DNA from: Croceivirga radicis
Lineage (GTDB): Bacteria; Bacteroidota; Bacteroidia; Flavobacteriales; Flavobacteriaceae
Reading direction: 5' to 3'
Length of the DNA: 64,000 nt
Assembly (NCBI RefSeq): GCF_002072105.2
Contig: NZ_MTBC01000003.1
Location: forward strand, 372,001 to 436,000
The translations under genes and the position numbers were made by a program. Within the stretch, counting starts at the first letter, position 1, and every line of letters begins with the position of its first letter. Shown in pieces: positions 17,388-26,258 of this stretch. The notes beneath the pieces are model-generated. The model was not told where the DNA came from, searched no databases, and saw only the letters and a program-made list of their open reading frames with translations.

Positions 17388-19196
17388 ATGAGTGATACTG
17401 TAAATAAAGACATTTTAAGAGGAGGTCAATTTTTGGTAAAAGAAACCAATTGCGAGGACGTATTTACCCTTGAGGACCTAAACGAAGAACAAAAAATGAT
17501 GCGCGAAAGCACCAAGGAATTCGTGGACCGCGAGCTTTGGGCGCATTGGGAACGTTTTGAAAAGAAAGACTACGCCTTTACGGAAGAAACCATGCGTAAA
17601 GCTGGTGAACTTGGCTTGCTAAGTGTTGCCGTACCAGAAAAATTTGGTGGTATGGGAATGGGGTTTGTTTCTACCATGTTGGTTTGTGACTATATCTCTG
17701 GTGCAAGTGGGTCTTTTAGTACTGCTTTTGGTGCCCATACCGGTATTGGTACTATGCCAATAACTCTATACGGTACAGAAGAACAACGTAATAAATACGT
17801 TCCTAAGTTGGCATCTGGAGAGTGGTTTGGTGCGTATTGTTTAACCGAACCTGGTGCCGGATCGGACGCCAACTCGGGTAAAACAAAAGCAGTTCTTTCA
17901 GAAGACGGTAAACATTACAGCATTACAGGACAAAAAATGTGGATTTCCAATGCTGGTTTCTGTAACCTATTCATTGTTTTTGCAAGAATAGAAGATGATA
18001 AGAACATCACTGGATTTATAGTAGAAAACGACCCTAGTAATGGCATTACGTTAGGTGACGAAGAAAAGAAGCTGGGTATACACTCTTCTTCTACAAGACA
18101 AGTATTCTTTAATGAAACCAAAGTTCCTGTAGAAAACATGCTATCTGAAAGGGGAAATGGTTTTAAAATTGCCATGAACGCTTTAAATGTAGGGCGTATT
18201 AAATTAGCGGCAGCTTGTTTAGAAGCGCAACGTAGGGTTCTTAACGAAGCTGCTGTGTACGCAAATGAGCGTGTGCAGTTTAAAACACCTATCGTAAACT
18301 TTGGTGCCATAAAATCTAAATTGGCAGATATGGCAACCAATACCTACGTAGATGAGTCTGCCTGCTACCGTGCCGCAAAAAATATAGAAGATAGAATTGC
18401 TATAAGAGAAGCAGAAGGTAACACGCACCAAGAAGCAGAGCTTAAGGGTGTAGAAGAGTATGCTATTGAATGTTCTATTCTAAAAGTGGCTGTTTCTGAA
18501 CACGTACAGCAAACTTCAGATGAAGGTATCCAAATATTTGGTGGTATGGGCTTTAGTGCAGATACTCCTATGGAATCTGCTTGGAGAGATGCCCGTATCT
18601 CTAGAATATACGAGGGTACCAATGAAATCAACAGAATGCTTTCTGTGGGTATGTTGGTGAAAAAAGCTATGAAAGGTCACGTAGATTTATTAGGGCCCGC
18701 TACTGCTGTAGGTGAAGAATTAATGGGTATTCCTTCTTTTGATGTGCCAGACTTCTCTGAGCTGTTTGCAGAAGAAAAAGACCTTATCAAAAGATTGAAA
18801 AAAGTCTTTTTAATGGTTGCCGGTAGTGCAGTTCAAAAGTATGGAACGGAATTAGAGGAGCATCAACAATTATTAATGGCCGCTTCAGACATTCTAATCC
18901 AAGTTTACATGGCAGAATCTGCTATTTTAAGAACTGAAAAGAATGCAAAACGCTTTGGTGAGGATAAGCAAGCCACACAAATAGCTATGTCTAAGTACTA
19001 TTTATACAGAGCTGTGGATATTATTACACAAAAAGGTAAAGAAGCTATTGTTTCTTTTGCAGAAGGCGATGAACAAAAAATGATGCTTATGGGTCTTAAA
19101 CGATTCACTAAGTACACAAATCAACCAAACGTAGTGGCACTAAGAACGCAAATTGCGGACAAGATAGCTGCTGACAATGGTTATAAATTCGACTAA
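17388..19196 (+). CDS. acyl-CoA dehydrogenase
   Basis: The 602-residue FAD enzyme introduces the trans-2 double bond in acyl-CoA. The family signatures are GAYCLTEPGAGSDANSGKT, WISNAGFCNLFIVFARI and QIFGGMGFSADTPMESAWRDARI. The likely catalytic base is Glu409 in YEGTNEINRM. The C-terminal extension of about 170 residues beyond the core is typical of very-long-chain-type dehydrogenases and may mediate dimerisation or membrane contact. It is the last gene of the marR-fad operon and is followed by a strong terminator. Electrons should go to an electron-transfer flavoprotein, which is not encoded in the window. Confidence 0.93.
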   Translation: MSDTVNKDILRGGQFLVKETNCEDVFTLEDLNEEQKMMRESTKEFVDRELWAHWERFEKKDYAFTEETMRKAGELGLLSVAVPEKFGGMGMGFVSTMLVCDYISGASGSFSTAFGAHTGIGTMPITLYGTEEQRNKYVPKLASGEWFGAYCLTEPGAGSDANSGKTKAVLSEDGKHYSITGQKMWISNAGFCNLFIVFARIEDDKNITGFIVENDPSNGITLGDEEKKLGIHSSSTRQVFFNETKVPVENMLSERGNGFKIAMNALNVGRIKLAAACLEAQRRVLNEAAVYANERVQFKTPIVNFGAIKSKLADMATNTYVDESACYRAAKNIEDRIAIREAEGNTHQEAELKGVEEYAIECSILKVAVSEHVQQTSDEGIQIFGGMGFSADTPMESAWRDARISRIYEGTNEINRMLSVGMLVKKAMKGHVDLLGPATAVGEELMGIPSFDVPDFSELFAEEKDLIKRLKKVFLMVAGSAVQKYGTELEEHQQLLMAASDILIQVYMAESAILRTEKNAKRFGEDKQATQIAMSKYYLYRAVDIITQKGKEAIVSFAEGDEQKMMLMGLKRFTKYTNQPNVVALRTQIADKIAADNGYKFD

Positions 19197-19225
19197 TTAG
19201 ATTGAATCTTCTTCTTGAAGACAAG

Positions 19226-19255
19226 AAACCACTCCAAAAGGAGTGGTTTTTTTGT
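19226..19255 (+). terminator. Rho-independent terminator of the fad operon
   Basis: AAACCACTCC (19226-19235) and GGAGTGGTTT (19240-19249) form a perfect stem with an AAAA loop, followed by Ts. Confidence 0.9.
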
Positions 19256-19263
19256 TTTTAATC

Positions 19264-19294
19264 TTGTAGAATGATGTAGATGCATTTAGTTTTG
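19264..19294 (+). promoter_or_regulatory. consensus Bacteroidota promoter placed against the decarboxylase start codon
   Basis: TTG (19264-19266), a 20-bp spacer and TAGTTTTG (19287-19294) match TTG-N17-23-TAnnTTTG exactly. The box ends 4 bp before the ATG, so the mRNA would be leaderless or nearly so. Confidence 0.6.
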
Positions 19295-19298
19295 AGGC

Positions 19299-20729
19299 AT
19301 GAAATACCCTACCCTATCACAAGCGTTTGAAACTACAGACTTTCTGCTAAATCTGGAGAAAGTAAAAGCCTTGGCACTAACAAGAATTAAAGACACCGAA
19401 GGTCCAGCAGACACCCTGGTTTATGACTATAAATCACCAGAAGAAGAATTGGCATTTTGGCAGGATCAGCTAGAGTCTACTACTAATTCTTTTTTTGAGT
19501 CGGTTTTTAAACGAACTACAAACGTTCAACATCCAAACTATGTAGGACACCAGGTAGCCACTCCCGCTCCACTTACTGCCGTAACAGGTTTAGTAAACAG
19601 TTTACTTAATAATGGTATGGCTGTTTATGAAATGGGTATGTCTCCTTCTGCCATAGAGCGCGTGGTAACCGATAAAATTTGTGAGGCTATTGGGTTTGAT
19701 TCCCAATCAGGTGGTTTTTTAACCTCTGGCGGTACGTTGGCCAACTTAACCGCATTATTGGCTGCAAGAAAGGAAAAGGTATCTACAGATATTTGGAACA
19801 ACGGTTTGAAACAACAGCTTGGTATCATGGTTTGCGAAGAAGCTCATTATTGTATAGATAGGGCAGCCAGAATAATGGGTTTGGGTAGTAAGGGTATTAT
19901 TAAAATACCTGCACAAGACAACTATGCAATGGACACAACTTGCTTAGAATACGAACTAGAAAAAGCCCGTAACGCGGGTATAGCTGTTTTTGCAATTGTA
20001 GGCTCCGCACCTTCTACGGCAACTGGTGCTTATGACAATCTTGAGGCTATTGGTAAATTTGCTGCTAAAAACAATCTTTGGTTTCATGTTGATGGGGCAC
20101 ATGGTGGGGCCGCGATATATTCAGATAAATACAGCTATTTATTAAATGGTATTGCAAACGCCGATTCCGTTGTAATCGATGGCCATAAAATGCTGTTAAT
20201 GCCTATCATTACTACAGCCTTGTTGTTTAAAAATAAATGGCATACCCAGCGTATTTTTAGTCAGCAAGCCGATTATTTGTTGGATGATACCCAAGAAGAC
20301 CAATGGTACCAAAGCGGTAAAAAAACCTTTGAATGTACTAAAAGTATGATGAGTTTACATTGGTTTATATTGATGAAAACTTATGGTAATAAGCTTTTTA
20401 ATGAATATGTAACCCGGCAATATGATTTAGCCAAAGAATTTGAAGCCCTTCTCAGAAACGACAAAGATTTTGAGGTAGCTGTAAGTCCACAATCAAATAT
20501 TCTATGCTTTAGAATTGTAAAACAAAATTGGTCTACAGAAAAATTAAACCAGTTGAACGCGGATATTAGAAAAGCCATATTGGCAAACGGCAGGTTTTAT
20601 TTGGTACAGACCAAATTAAAAGGGATTCACTACTTACGTACTTCTTTAATGAATCCCTTTACTGAGTTATCGCATTTATCCGAACTAGTAAAACAAATAA
20701 AAGCCGCGGCCCTTATTATAAATCCGTAA
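19299..20729 (+). CDS. PLP-dependent group II decarboxylase family protein
   Basis: The 476-residue protein belongs to the fold-type I PLP decarboxylases (glutamate, tyrosine, DOPA and diaminobutyrate decarboxylase group). The segment LTSGGTLANLTALLAAR binds the PLP phosphate, HVDGAHGGAAIYS contains the conserved aspartate and alanine contacts, and Lys297 in IDGHKMLLMP is the Schiff-base lysine. The usual motif at this point is DPHKW or SPHK, so DGHKM is slightly unusual. The substrate cannot be assigned; L-2,4-diaminobutyrate or an aromatic amino acid is possible. The gene follows the fad terminator and has its own promoter. It ends 14 bp inside the convergent GH15 gene. Confidence 0.85.
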   Translation: MKYPTLSQAFETTDFLLNLEKVKALALTRIKDTEGPADTLVYDYKSPEEELAFWQDQLESTTNSFFESVFKRTTNVQHPNYVGHQVATPAPLTAVTGLVNSLLNNGMAVYEMGMSPSAIERVVTDKICEAIGFDSQSGGFLTSGGTLANLTALLAARKEKVSTDIWNNGLKQQLGIMVCEEAHYCIDRAARIMGLGSKGIIKIPAQDNYAMDTTCLEYELEKARNAGIAVFAIVGSAPSTATGAYDNLEAIGKFAAKNNLWFHVDGAHGGAAIYSDKYSYLLNGIANADSVVIDGHKMLLMPIITTALLFKNKWHTQRIFSQQADYLLDDTQEDQWYQSGKKTFECTKSMMSLHWFILMKTYGNKLFNEYVTRQYDLAKEFEALLRNDKDFEVAVSPQSNILCFRIVKQNWSTEKLNQLNADIRKAILANGRFYLVQTKLKGIHYLRTSLMNPFTELSHLSELVKQIKAAALIINP

Positions 20730-22521
20730 TATGGTCTATTATTTCTTGCTCACTATGCTTTTTAGAAAATAGAATGGCACATTCTATTAAAGCTAAATGC
20801 GAATAGGCCTGCGGGAAATTGCCCAACAATCGCTTGCTTTTAAAATCAATGTCTTCACTAAAAAGTCCAAGGTGATTGCTGTAGCTCAACACTTGTTTAA
20901 ATAGTGCTTCCGCTTTTTCCTCCTCTCCCATTTTAAATAAACTCTTTATGAACCAAAAAGTGCAAATAGTAAAGGAAGATGAAGGTAATCCAAAATCGTC
21001 TTGATTCTTATAACGGTAGAGTAACCCGTCATTGTTCAAATCCTTATCAATAGCGTGCACGGTGCTTACAAACTTAGGGTCTTTGGCATCTATAAAACCA
21101 TAAGATTCCATTAACAGTACGGATGCATCTAAATAATTAGAACCGTAAGACTGTACAAAAGCTTTTACCTCATCATTCCAGGCATTTTTGTGAATATCTT
21201 CACGTATGGCCTTCTCCAAGTCTTTCCACATTTCCAATTTGTGGTGTTTTCCAAAGATTTCAGCAACTTTTATAGCCCTATCTATAGCTACCCAACATAA
21301 CACTTTACTGAAGGTAAAATGCCTATCCTCTTCTCTAAATTCCCAAATACCCTTATCTGGCTCTTGCCAGTGTTTATCTACTATCCATACAATCCCCTTG
21401 GTTATTCCCCAAAGCTCTTCGCAGTTTTCCAAATCTGTCCCAAACTTACATACCTGCTCGTGTATTACATCCATAAGAATGCCGTAAATATCATTCTGGG
21501 TCTGCTGGTATGCCGCATTACCAATACGTACCGGTTTAGAGCCTTTATAACCATCTAAGTGGTCTAAGGTTATTTCGGTAAGTGTTTTTTCTTTGTTAAT
21601 ACCATACATAATCTGGAATTTTTCGTCCTTGTCTGGCATCAAATCAATAATAAACTGTAAGTAACGTAATGCAGAGTTTTTATGCCCTAGCTCAGACATC
21701 ACTTTAATTACCATAGAGGCATCCCTTATCCAACAAAAACGATAATCCCAATTTCTTACTTCACCTATGGTTTCTGGTAAAGAGGTGGTAGCAGCTGCTA
21801 AAACCGCCCCAGTTTTATCATAGGTAAGCATCTTAAGGGTAAGTGCACTTCTTAAAATTTTATCGTTATACTTTTTATAGGTAGGTGTTCTATCGCACCA
21901 ATCTAGCCAATAGATTTTGGTCCGCTCCATTTCCAAGTATACCTTTTCTAGGTTTGGTACCAATAATTTTTCATTATAGGTAATAAGAAAAAAGCCGTCG
22001 TCTTTTAGCGTAAGCGTATCACCGTTGAGTACCTTTTCCTTTTCAAAGGATGTGTATAGAAATACGGTATCGTACTGTTGTTCATCGGTTAAGCTTACAA
22101 TAAAATCTTTCTTGATAAAAGAATTGGTAGCTTCTTTGGCGTACTCTAGCCTAGGGTTGTAATGTATGGATAGTTTTGGGCTTCCAGACACTAGCTTAAC
22201 GTATCGTATAATTTCTGGTTGGGCGTGGTAACCTCCTTCCATTTTATGATATCTGGGCATAAAATCTCGTAACTCAAAAGCATCCTTACCGTTGCTAAAA
22301 GTGGTTACAAGTATGTTGGTCCTATTTTCGTACGCCTGTTTTATTTCATAACTATCGTCTACTAAAATCTCAAAACTCCCACCCTTTTTCTCATCTAGAA
22401 TTTTGGCAAAAATTGAAGAAGAGTCAAACTCCGGTAAACAGCTCCAATCCATAGAACCTTTAACTGATATGAGTGCCGCACTTCTACAGTTACCTATTAT
22501 TCCATAATTTAGATTATCCAT
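20716..22521 (-). CDS. glycoside hydrolase family 15 protein (trehalase- or glucoamylase-like)
   Basis: The 601-residue cytoplasmic protein has the GH15 layout: an N-terminal beta-sandwich-like region (NYGIIGNCRSAALIS, MDWSCLPEFDS) and an alpha/alpha barrel with RNWDYRFCWIRDAS, the catalytic glutamate segment GIWEFREEDRHFTFSK and the second acidic segment LFSEDIDFKSKRLLGNFPQAYSHLAL. There is no signal peptide. Some GH15 enzymes are trehalases, and the divergently transcribed neighbour makes trehalose, so a trehalose-hydrolysing role is a reasonable inference; alpha-glucan hydrolysis is the alternative. Its 3' end overlaps the convergent decarboxylase gene by 14 bp with no terminator between them. 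The 102-bp divergent gap to the trehalose gene holds a small inverted repeat at 22569-22582 (AATTTC-2-GAAATT). Confidence 0.9.
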   Translation of the reverse strand: MDNLNYGIIGNCRSAALISVKGSMDWSCLPEFDSSSIFAKILDEKKGGSFEILVDDSYEIKQAYENRTNILVTTFSNGKDAFELRDFMPRYHKMEGGYHAQPEIIRYVKLVSGSPKLSIHYNPRLEYAKEATNSFIKKDFIVSLTDEQQYDTVFLYTSFEKEKVLNGDTLTLKDDGFFLITYNEKLLVPNLEKVYLEMERTKIYWLDWCDRTPTYKKYNDKILRSALTLKMLTYDKTGAVLAAATTSLPETIGEVRNWDYRFCWIRDASMVIKVMSELGHKNSALRYLQFIIDLMPDKDEKFQIMYGINKEKTLTEITLDHLDGYKGSKPVRIGNAAYQQTQNDIYGILMDVIHEQVCKFGTDLENCEELWGITKGIVWIVDKHWQEPDKGIWEFREEDRHFTFSKVLCWVAIDRAIKVAEIFGKHHKLEMWKDLEKAIREDIHKNAWNDEVKAFVQSYGSNYLDASVLLMESYGFIDAKDPKFVSTVHAIDKDLNNDGLLYRYKNQDDFGLPSSSFTICTFWFIKSLFKMGEEEKAEALFKQVLSYSNHLGLFSEDIDFKSKRLLGNFPQAYSHLALIECAILFSKKHSEQEIIDHITDL

Positions 22522-22623
22522 AAATTAATTTTTCGCAAAAGATTTTGTACTTCTAGTTTATGCGCATGAATTTCCCGAAATTTCAAGAAACATAAAAGTA
22601 AAAAAGGATAAAAACCCAAAATA

Positions 22624-24828
22624 ATGAGTAGAACTATCATAATCTCAAATCGCTTACCCGTTCAATTAAAAATCAACAATGGAAATCTAAGTGCGGAGCC
22701 AAGTGTTGGTGGATTGGCAACAGGATTAAAATCGGTTCATAGAGAAGGTAATGGATTATGGATTGGATGGACAGGACTTACCGAAGAAGACACACCAAAA
22801 GCCATGGAAGGAGAAATAGACCAAGCCTTGGCAGAGCTAAATTGTGCAAAGGTAGTTTTGAATGCCGAAGAAATTGATGGTTTTTATTTTGGATTTAGCA
22901 ACCGTACCGTTTGGCCACTATTTCATTACTTTTTAGAATATTCTGAATTTGAACTGGATTTTTGGGAAGCCTACAAAAGGGTTAACCAGAAATTTGCAGA
23001 TGCCATCTTAGAAGTTGCAACAGATGATGATATTATTTGGGTACATGATTATCAATTAATGTTGGTTCCCCAAATGGTTAAAGAAAAAAGGCCCAATGCT
23101 ACTATTGGCTTCTTTTTACACATTCCTTTTCCTTCTTTTGAGATTTTTAGAACCATGCCTTGGAGAGAAGAGGTGTTAGACGGGCTATTGGGTGCAGATT
23201 TACTGGGTTTCCATACGTATGATTATGAAAGACATTTTTTAAGCTCGGTACGGCGTTTAAAGGGGCTAGAAGTTAGTTTTAATGAAATATACCTGGAGAA
23301 TAGGGTAATAAAGGTAGACTCCTTTCCTATGGGGATTGATTATAAAAAATTCCATAATGCCGCAAAAGACAGTGCAACCTTAAGCGGCAAGGATCGTACC
23401 GATTTACAAATAAAACTAGATGAACATAAAAAGGCTGCTCCCAACACAAAACTCATAATTTCTATAGACCGTTTAGATTATAGTAAGGGTATAGCAGCTA
23501 GAATAAAGGCTTTTGAGTATTTCTTGATAAAAAATCCTGAATACAAAGAAAAAGTAAGACTTATAATCTTAGCGGTACCTTCTAGAAGCAATGTGCCACA
23601 ATACCAATTATTAAAAAAGGAAATTGATGAGTTAATTGGTAGGATTAATGGCGAACTATCTACCGTAAATTGGACCCCTATATGGTATTTTTACCGTTCC
23701 CTACCTTTTGAAAATTTAATAGACCTATATACCAAATGTGACATTGCATGGTTAACTCCCTTACGTGATGGCATGAATTTGGTTGCGAAAGAATTTGTAG
23801 CTTGTAGAACAGACCAATCTGGGGTTCTAATTTTAAGTGAGATGGCTGGTTCTGCCTATGAAATGAACGAGGCATTATTAATTAACCCTAATAATTTTGA
23901 AGAACAGGCCGCGGCACTTAAAGAGGCCATAAACATGCCTTTAGAAGAGCAGAAAAACAGAAATAAACTATTACAACAACGTTTAGAGCGATATAATGTT
24001 GAATTTTGGGCAAATGAGTTTATGACAGCCTTAAAGGATCAGCAAAATGATGAAAACGTTTACGTCTCCCAAAAGGTGAACGATACCATTTTGAATGAAT
24101 TTTCAAACGCCTATAAAGCAGCTAATAAACGATTGTTGTTTTTGGATTATGACGGAACTTTAGCAGGCTTTCATAAAGACCCACAAAAAGCTTCTCCAGA
24201 CGAGGAGCTCTATGAACTACTAGACCAACTTCATAATCAAGAGAACACAGAGTTATTTTTAATAAGTGGAAGAGATAAAGAAACCTTTACGAAATGGTTT
24301 TTACCTAAAAAGTATAACATGATTGTTGAACATGGTGTTTGGATTTCTAGAAACGGTGAGCCTTTTAAATTATTAGAACAGGTAAAAGGTGAATGGATGG
24401 AAAAAATTAGACCGGTTTTAGAATCTTTTGTGGATAGGACACCAGGTTCTTTTATTGAAGAGAAAAATTACTCCTTGGCTTGGCATTATAGAAATACAGA
24501 CCCAGATTTTGGGGAAAAAAGAGCTACACAATTAAATACCGTTTTAACCAGCCTTATTGGTAATGATGATATTAGCGTACTTAATGGCAACAAGGTAATG
24601 GAAGTTAAAAGTAGTAACGTAAATAAAGGCAGAGCGTCTGTACGCATGTATGGCGAAGCAGATTATGATTTTGTTTTTGCCATAGGAGATGATTGGACAG
24701 ATGAATTTATGTTTCAAGAATTACCAGATTCTGCAATTACCGTTAAAGTTGGCCCAAAAAAAACACATGCCAAATATCATGTTGAAGGTACCAAAAAAGT
24801 ACGCGAAGTTTTAAAACGCTTCATCTAA
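22624..24828 (+). CDS. bifunctional trehalose-6-phosphate synthase / trehalose-6-phosphate phosphatase
   Basis: The 734-residue fusion has a GT20 OtsA-type domain (about residues 1-465) and an HAD-family OtsB-type phosphatase (about 490-734). In the first, IVSNRLPV-like ISNRLPVQ, GGLATGL, WVHDYQLMLVP, FFLHIPFPS and DRLDYSKGI bind UDP-glucose and glucose-6-phosphate, and DGMNLVAKEFVAC is the C-terminal donor-site motif. In the second, LFLDYDGTLAGF holds the nucleophilic Asp, ISGRD the second motif and AIGDDWTDEFMF the magnesium-binding aspartates. One chain therefore makes trehalose, a compatible solute. It is divergent from the GH15 gene, which suggests shared control of trehalose turnover. 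The fused form is common in Bacteroidota. Confidence 0.95.
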   Translation: MSRTIIISNRLPVQLKINNGNLSAEPSVGGLATGLKSVHREGNGLWIGWTGLTEEDTPKAMEGEIDQALAELNCAKVVLNAEEIDGFYFGFSNRTVWPLFHYFLEYSEFELDFWEAYKRVNQKFADAILEVATDDDIIWVHDYQLMLVPQMVKEKRPNATIGFFLHIPFPSFEIFRTMPWREEVLDGLLGADLLGFHTYDYERHFLSSVRRLKGLEVSFNEIYLENRVIKVDSFPMGIDYKKFHNAAKDSATLSGKDRTDLQIKLDEHKKAAPNTKLIISIDRLDYSKGIAARIKAFEYFLIKNPEYKEKVRLIILAVPSRSNVPQYQLLKKEIDELIGRINGELSTVNWTPIWYFYRSLPFENLIDLYTKCDIAWLTPLRDGMNLVAKEFVACRTDQSGVLILSEMAGSAYEMNEALLINPNNFEEQAAALKEAINMPLEEQKNRNKLLQQRLERYNVEFWANEFMTALKDQQNDENVYVSQKVNDTILNEFSNAYKAANKRLLFLDYDGTLAGFHKDPQKASPDEELYELLDQLHNQENTELFLISGRDKETFTKWFLPKKYNMIVEHGVWISRNGEPFKLLEQVKGEWMEKIRPVLESFVDRTPGSFIEEKNYSLAWHYRNTDPDFGEKRATQLNTVLTSLIGNDDISVLNGNKVMEVKSSNVNKGRASVRMYGEADYDFVFAIGDDWTDEFMFQELPDSAITVKVGPKKTHAKYHVEGTKKVREVLKRFI

Positions 24829-24924
24829 GATTCTATTCAAGGTACGTGTAAAGCCAACTTGAACATACTAGAGTGATTCTTGGTTTTATTCGTACCTTTT
24901 TCCTTTCTTAAACTACCAATTAAA

Positions 24925-26256
24925 ATGAAAAAGCTAACTACCCTTCTACTAGTAATTCCCTTTTTAATCAATGCACAAGTAGATACGCGTATCTATGATA
25001 TTATAGATGCGGTTTCTGCGGACCACATAGAAAAAGATATTACCACATTGGTGAATTTTGGAACAAGACACACCCTGAGTGATACTACAAGTACAACCAC
25101 GGGTATAGGAGCAGCTAGAAGATGGATAAAAAAAGAATTTGAGCAAATTTCTAAAGAATGTAACAATTGCCTAGACGTTTTTTACCAAAAGAATTTTGTC
25201 AAAAAAGGTGATGGAGCGCGTATTGTAAAAGACGTTTGGGTGGTGAACGTAGTGGCTATAAAAAAAGGCACAAAGTACCCAAATCGTTATATCATTATGA
25301 GCGGAGATATAGATTCAAGGGTAAGTGACCCAAACGATTTTACCTCAACCTCTCCTGGTGCCAATGACAATGCCAGTGGTATGGCAGGCACCCTAGAAGC
25401 GGCCCGTGTTTTATCTAAATACGATTTTGAAAGCAGTATCATCTTTGTAGGATTATCCGGAGAAGAACAAGGTCTTTACGGAGGTAAAGGCTTGGCCGCT
25501 TACGCAAAAGAAAAAAAATGGGATGTTATTGGTATATTGAATAATGATATGATTGGCAACATAAAAGGAGTAGATGGTATTATTAGCAATACAGATTTTA
25601 GAATATTCTCAGAACCGGTACCCCCTACGGAAACAGATAACCAAAGAAATGCTAGAAGGTTTTATGGTGGCGAAGTAGATGGAATTTCAAGGCAACTGGC
25701 TAGATATGTACATAAAACTACCAAAACCTACATGCCAGAAATGAACCCTATGTTAATTTACCGTTTAGACCGTTTTGGTAGAGGTGGGCACCACAGACCT
25801 TTTAACGATGCGGGTTTTGCTGGAATCCGTATAATGGAGGCACATGAAAATTACACCCAACAGCATCAAGATATTAGAACGGAAAACGGCATTGCTTATG
25901 GTGACAAATTAGAACATGTAAATTTTGATTATGCCAAAAAATTAACTGCGGTGAATGCAATTAACCTTGCTTCCATAGCTTGGGCACCAGCCGCACCTGA
26001 AAAAGTTCAAATTGGCGGTATTGTACAGCCCTATGCGAAATTAGTATGGACAGAGGTTCCTGGAGCTAAAGGCTACAAAGTTTATTGGAGAGACACAACT
26101 TCTCCTACTTGGGATAATTTTAAGTACGTAGAAAACGTTAAGGGTACAACTTTGGAGGGAATTGTATTGGACAATTACTTTTTTGGCGTTTCTGCCGTAG
26201 GCGCAAATGGGCATGAAAGTATTGTAGTTTTTCCTTCCGGAATCATAAGAAATTAA
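24925..26256 (+). CDS. secreted M28-family zinc peptidase
   Basis: From ATG 24925 the product has 443 residues and a clear signal peptide (MKKLTTLLLVIPFLINAQ). An upstream in-frame TTG at 24880 would put non-signal residues in front and is rejected. The M28 metal ligands are visible in PGANDNASGMA (Asp), SGEEQGLYGG (catalytic and bridging Glu) and LNNDMIGN (Asp). The C-terminal 90 residues look like a fibronectin type III-like domain (PYAKLVWTEVPGAKGYKVYW). It is probably an exported aminopeptidase. The next gene, an M1 peptidase with its own signal peptide, starts 2 bp after the stop, so the two are co-transcribed and likely act together on extracytoplasmic peptides. Confidence 0.92.
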   Translation: MKKLTTLLLVIPFLINAQVDTRIYDIIDAVSADHIEKDITTLVNFGTRHTLSDTTSTTTGIGAARRWIKKEFEQISKECNNCLDVFYQKNFVKKGDGARIVKDVWVVNVVAIKKGTKYPNRYIIMSGDIDSRVSDPNDFTSTSPGANDNASGMAGTLEAARVLSKYDFESSIIFVGLSGEEQGLYGGKGLAAYAKEKKWDVIGILNNDMIGNIKGVDGIISNTDFRIFSEPVPPTETDNQRNARRFYGGEVDGISRQLARYVHKTTKTYMPEMNPMLIYRLDRFGRGGHHRPFNDAGFAGIRIMEAHENYTQQHQDIRTENGIAYGDKLEHVNFDYAKKLTAVNAINLASIAWAPAAPEKVQIGGIVQPYAKLVWTEVPGAKGYKVYWRDTTSPTWDNFKYVENVKGTTLEGIVLDNYFFGVSAVGANGHESIVVFPSGIIRN

Positions 26257-26258
26257 AC

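Noticed and set aside
17915-18340. 141-codon minus-strand frame inside the acyl-CoA dehydrogenase gene
   Set aside because: A shadow of the conserved coding sequence on the other strand.
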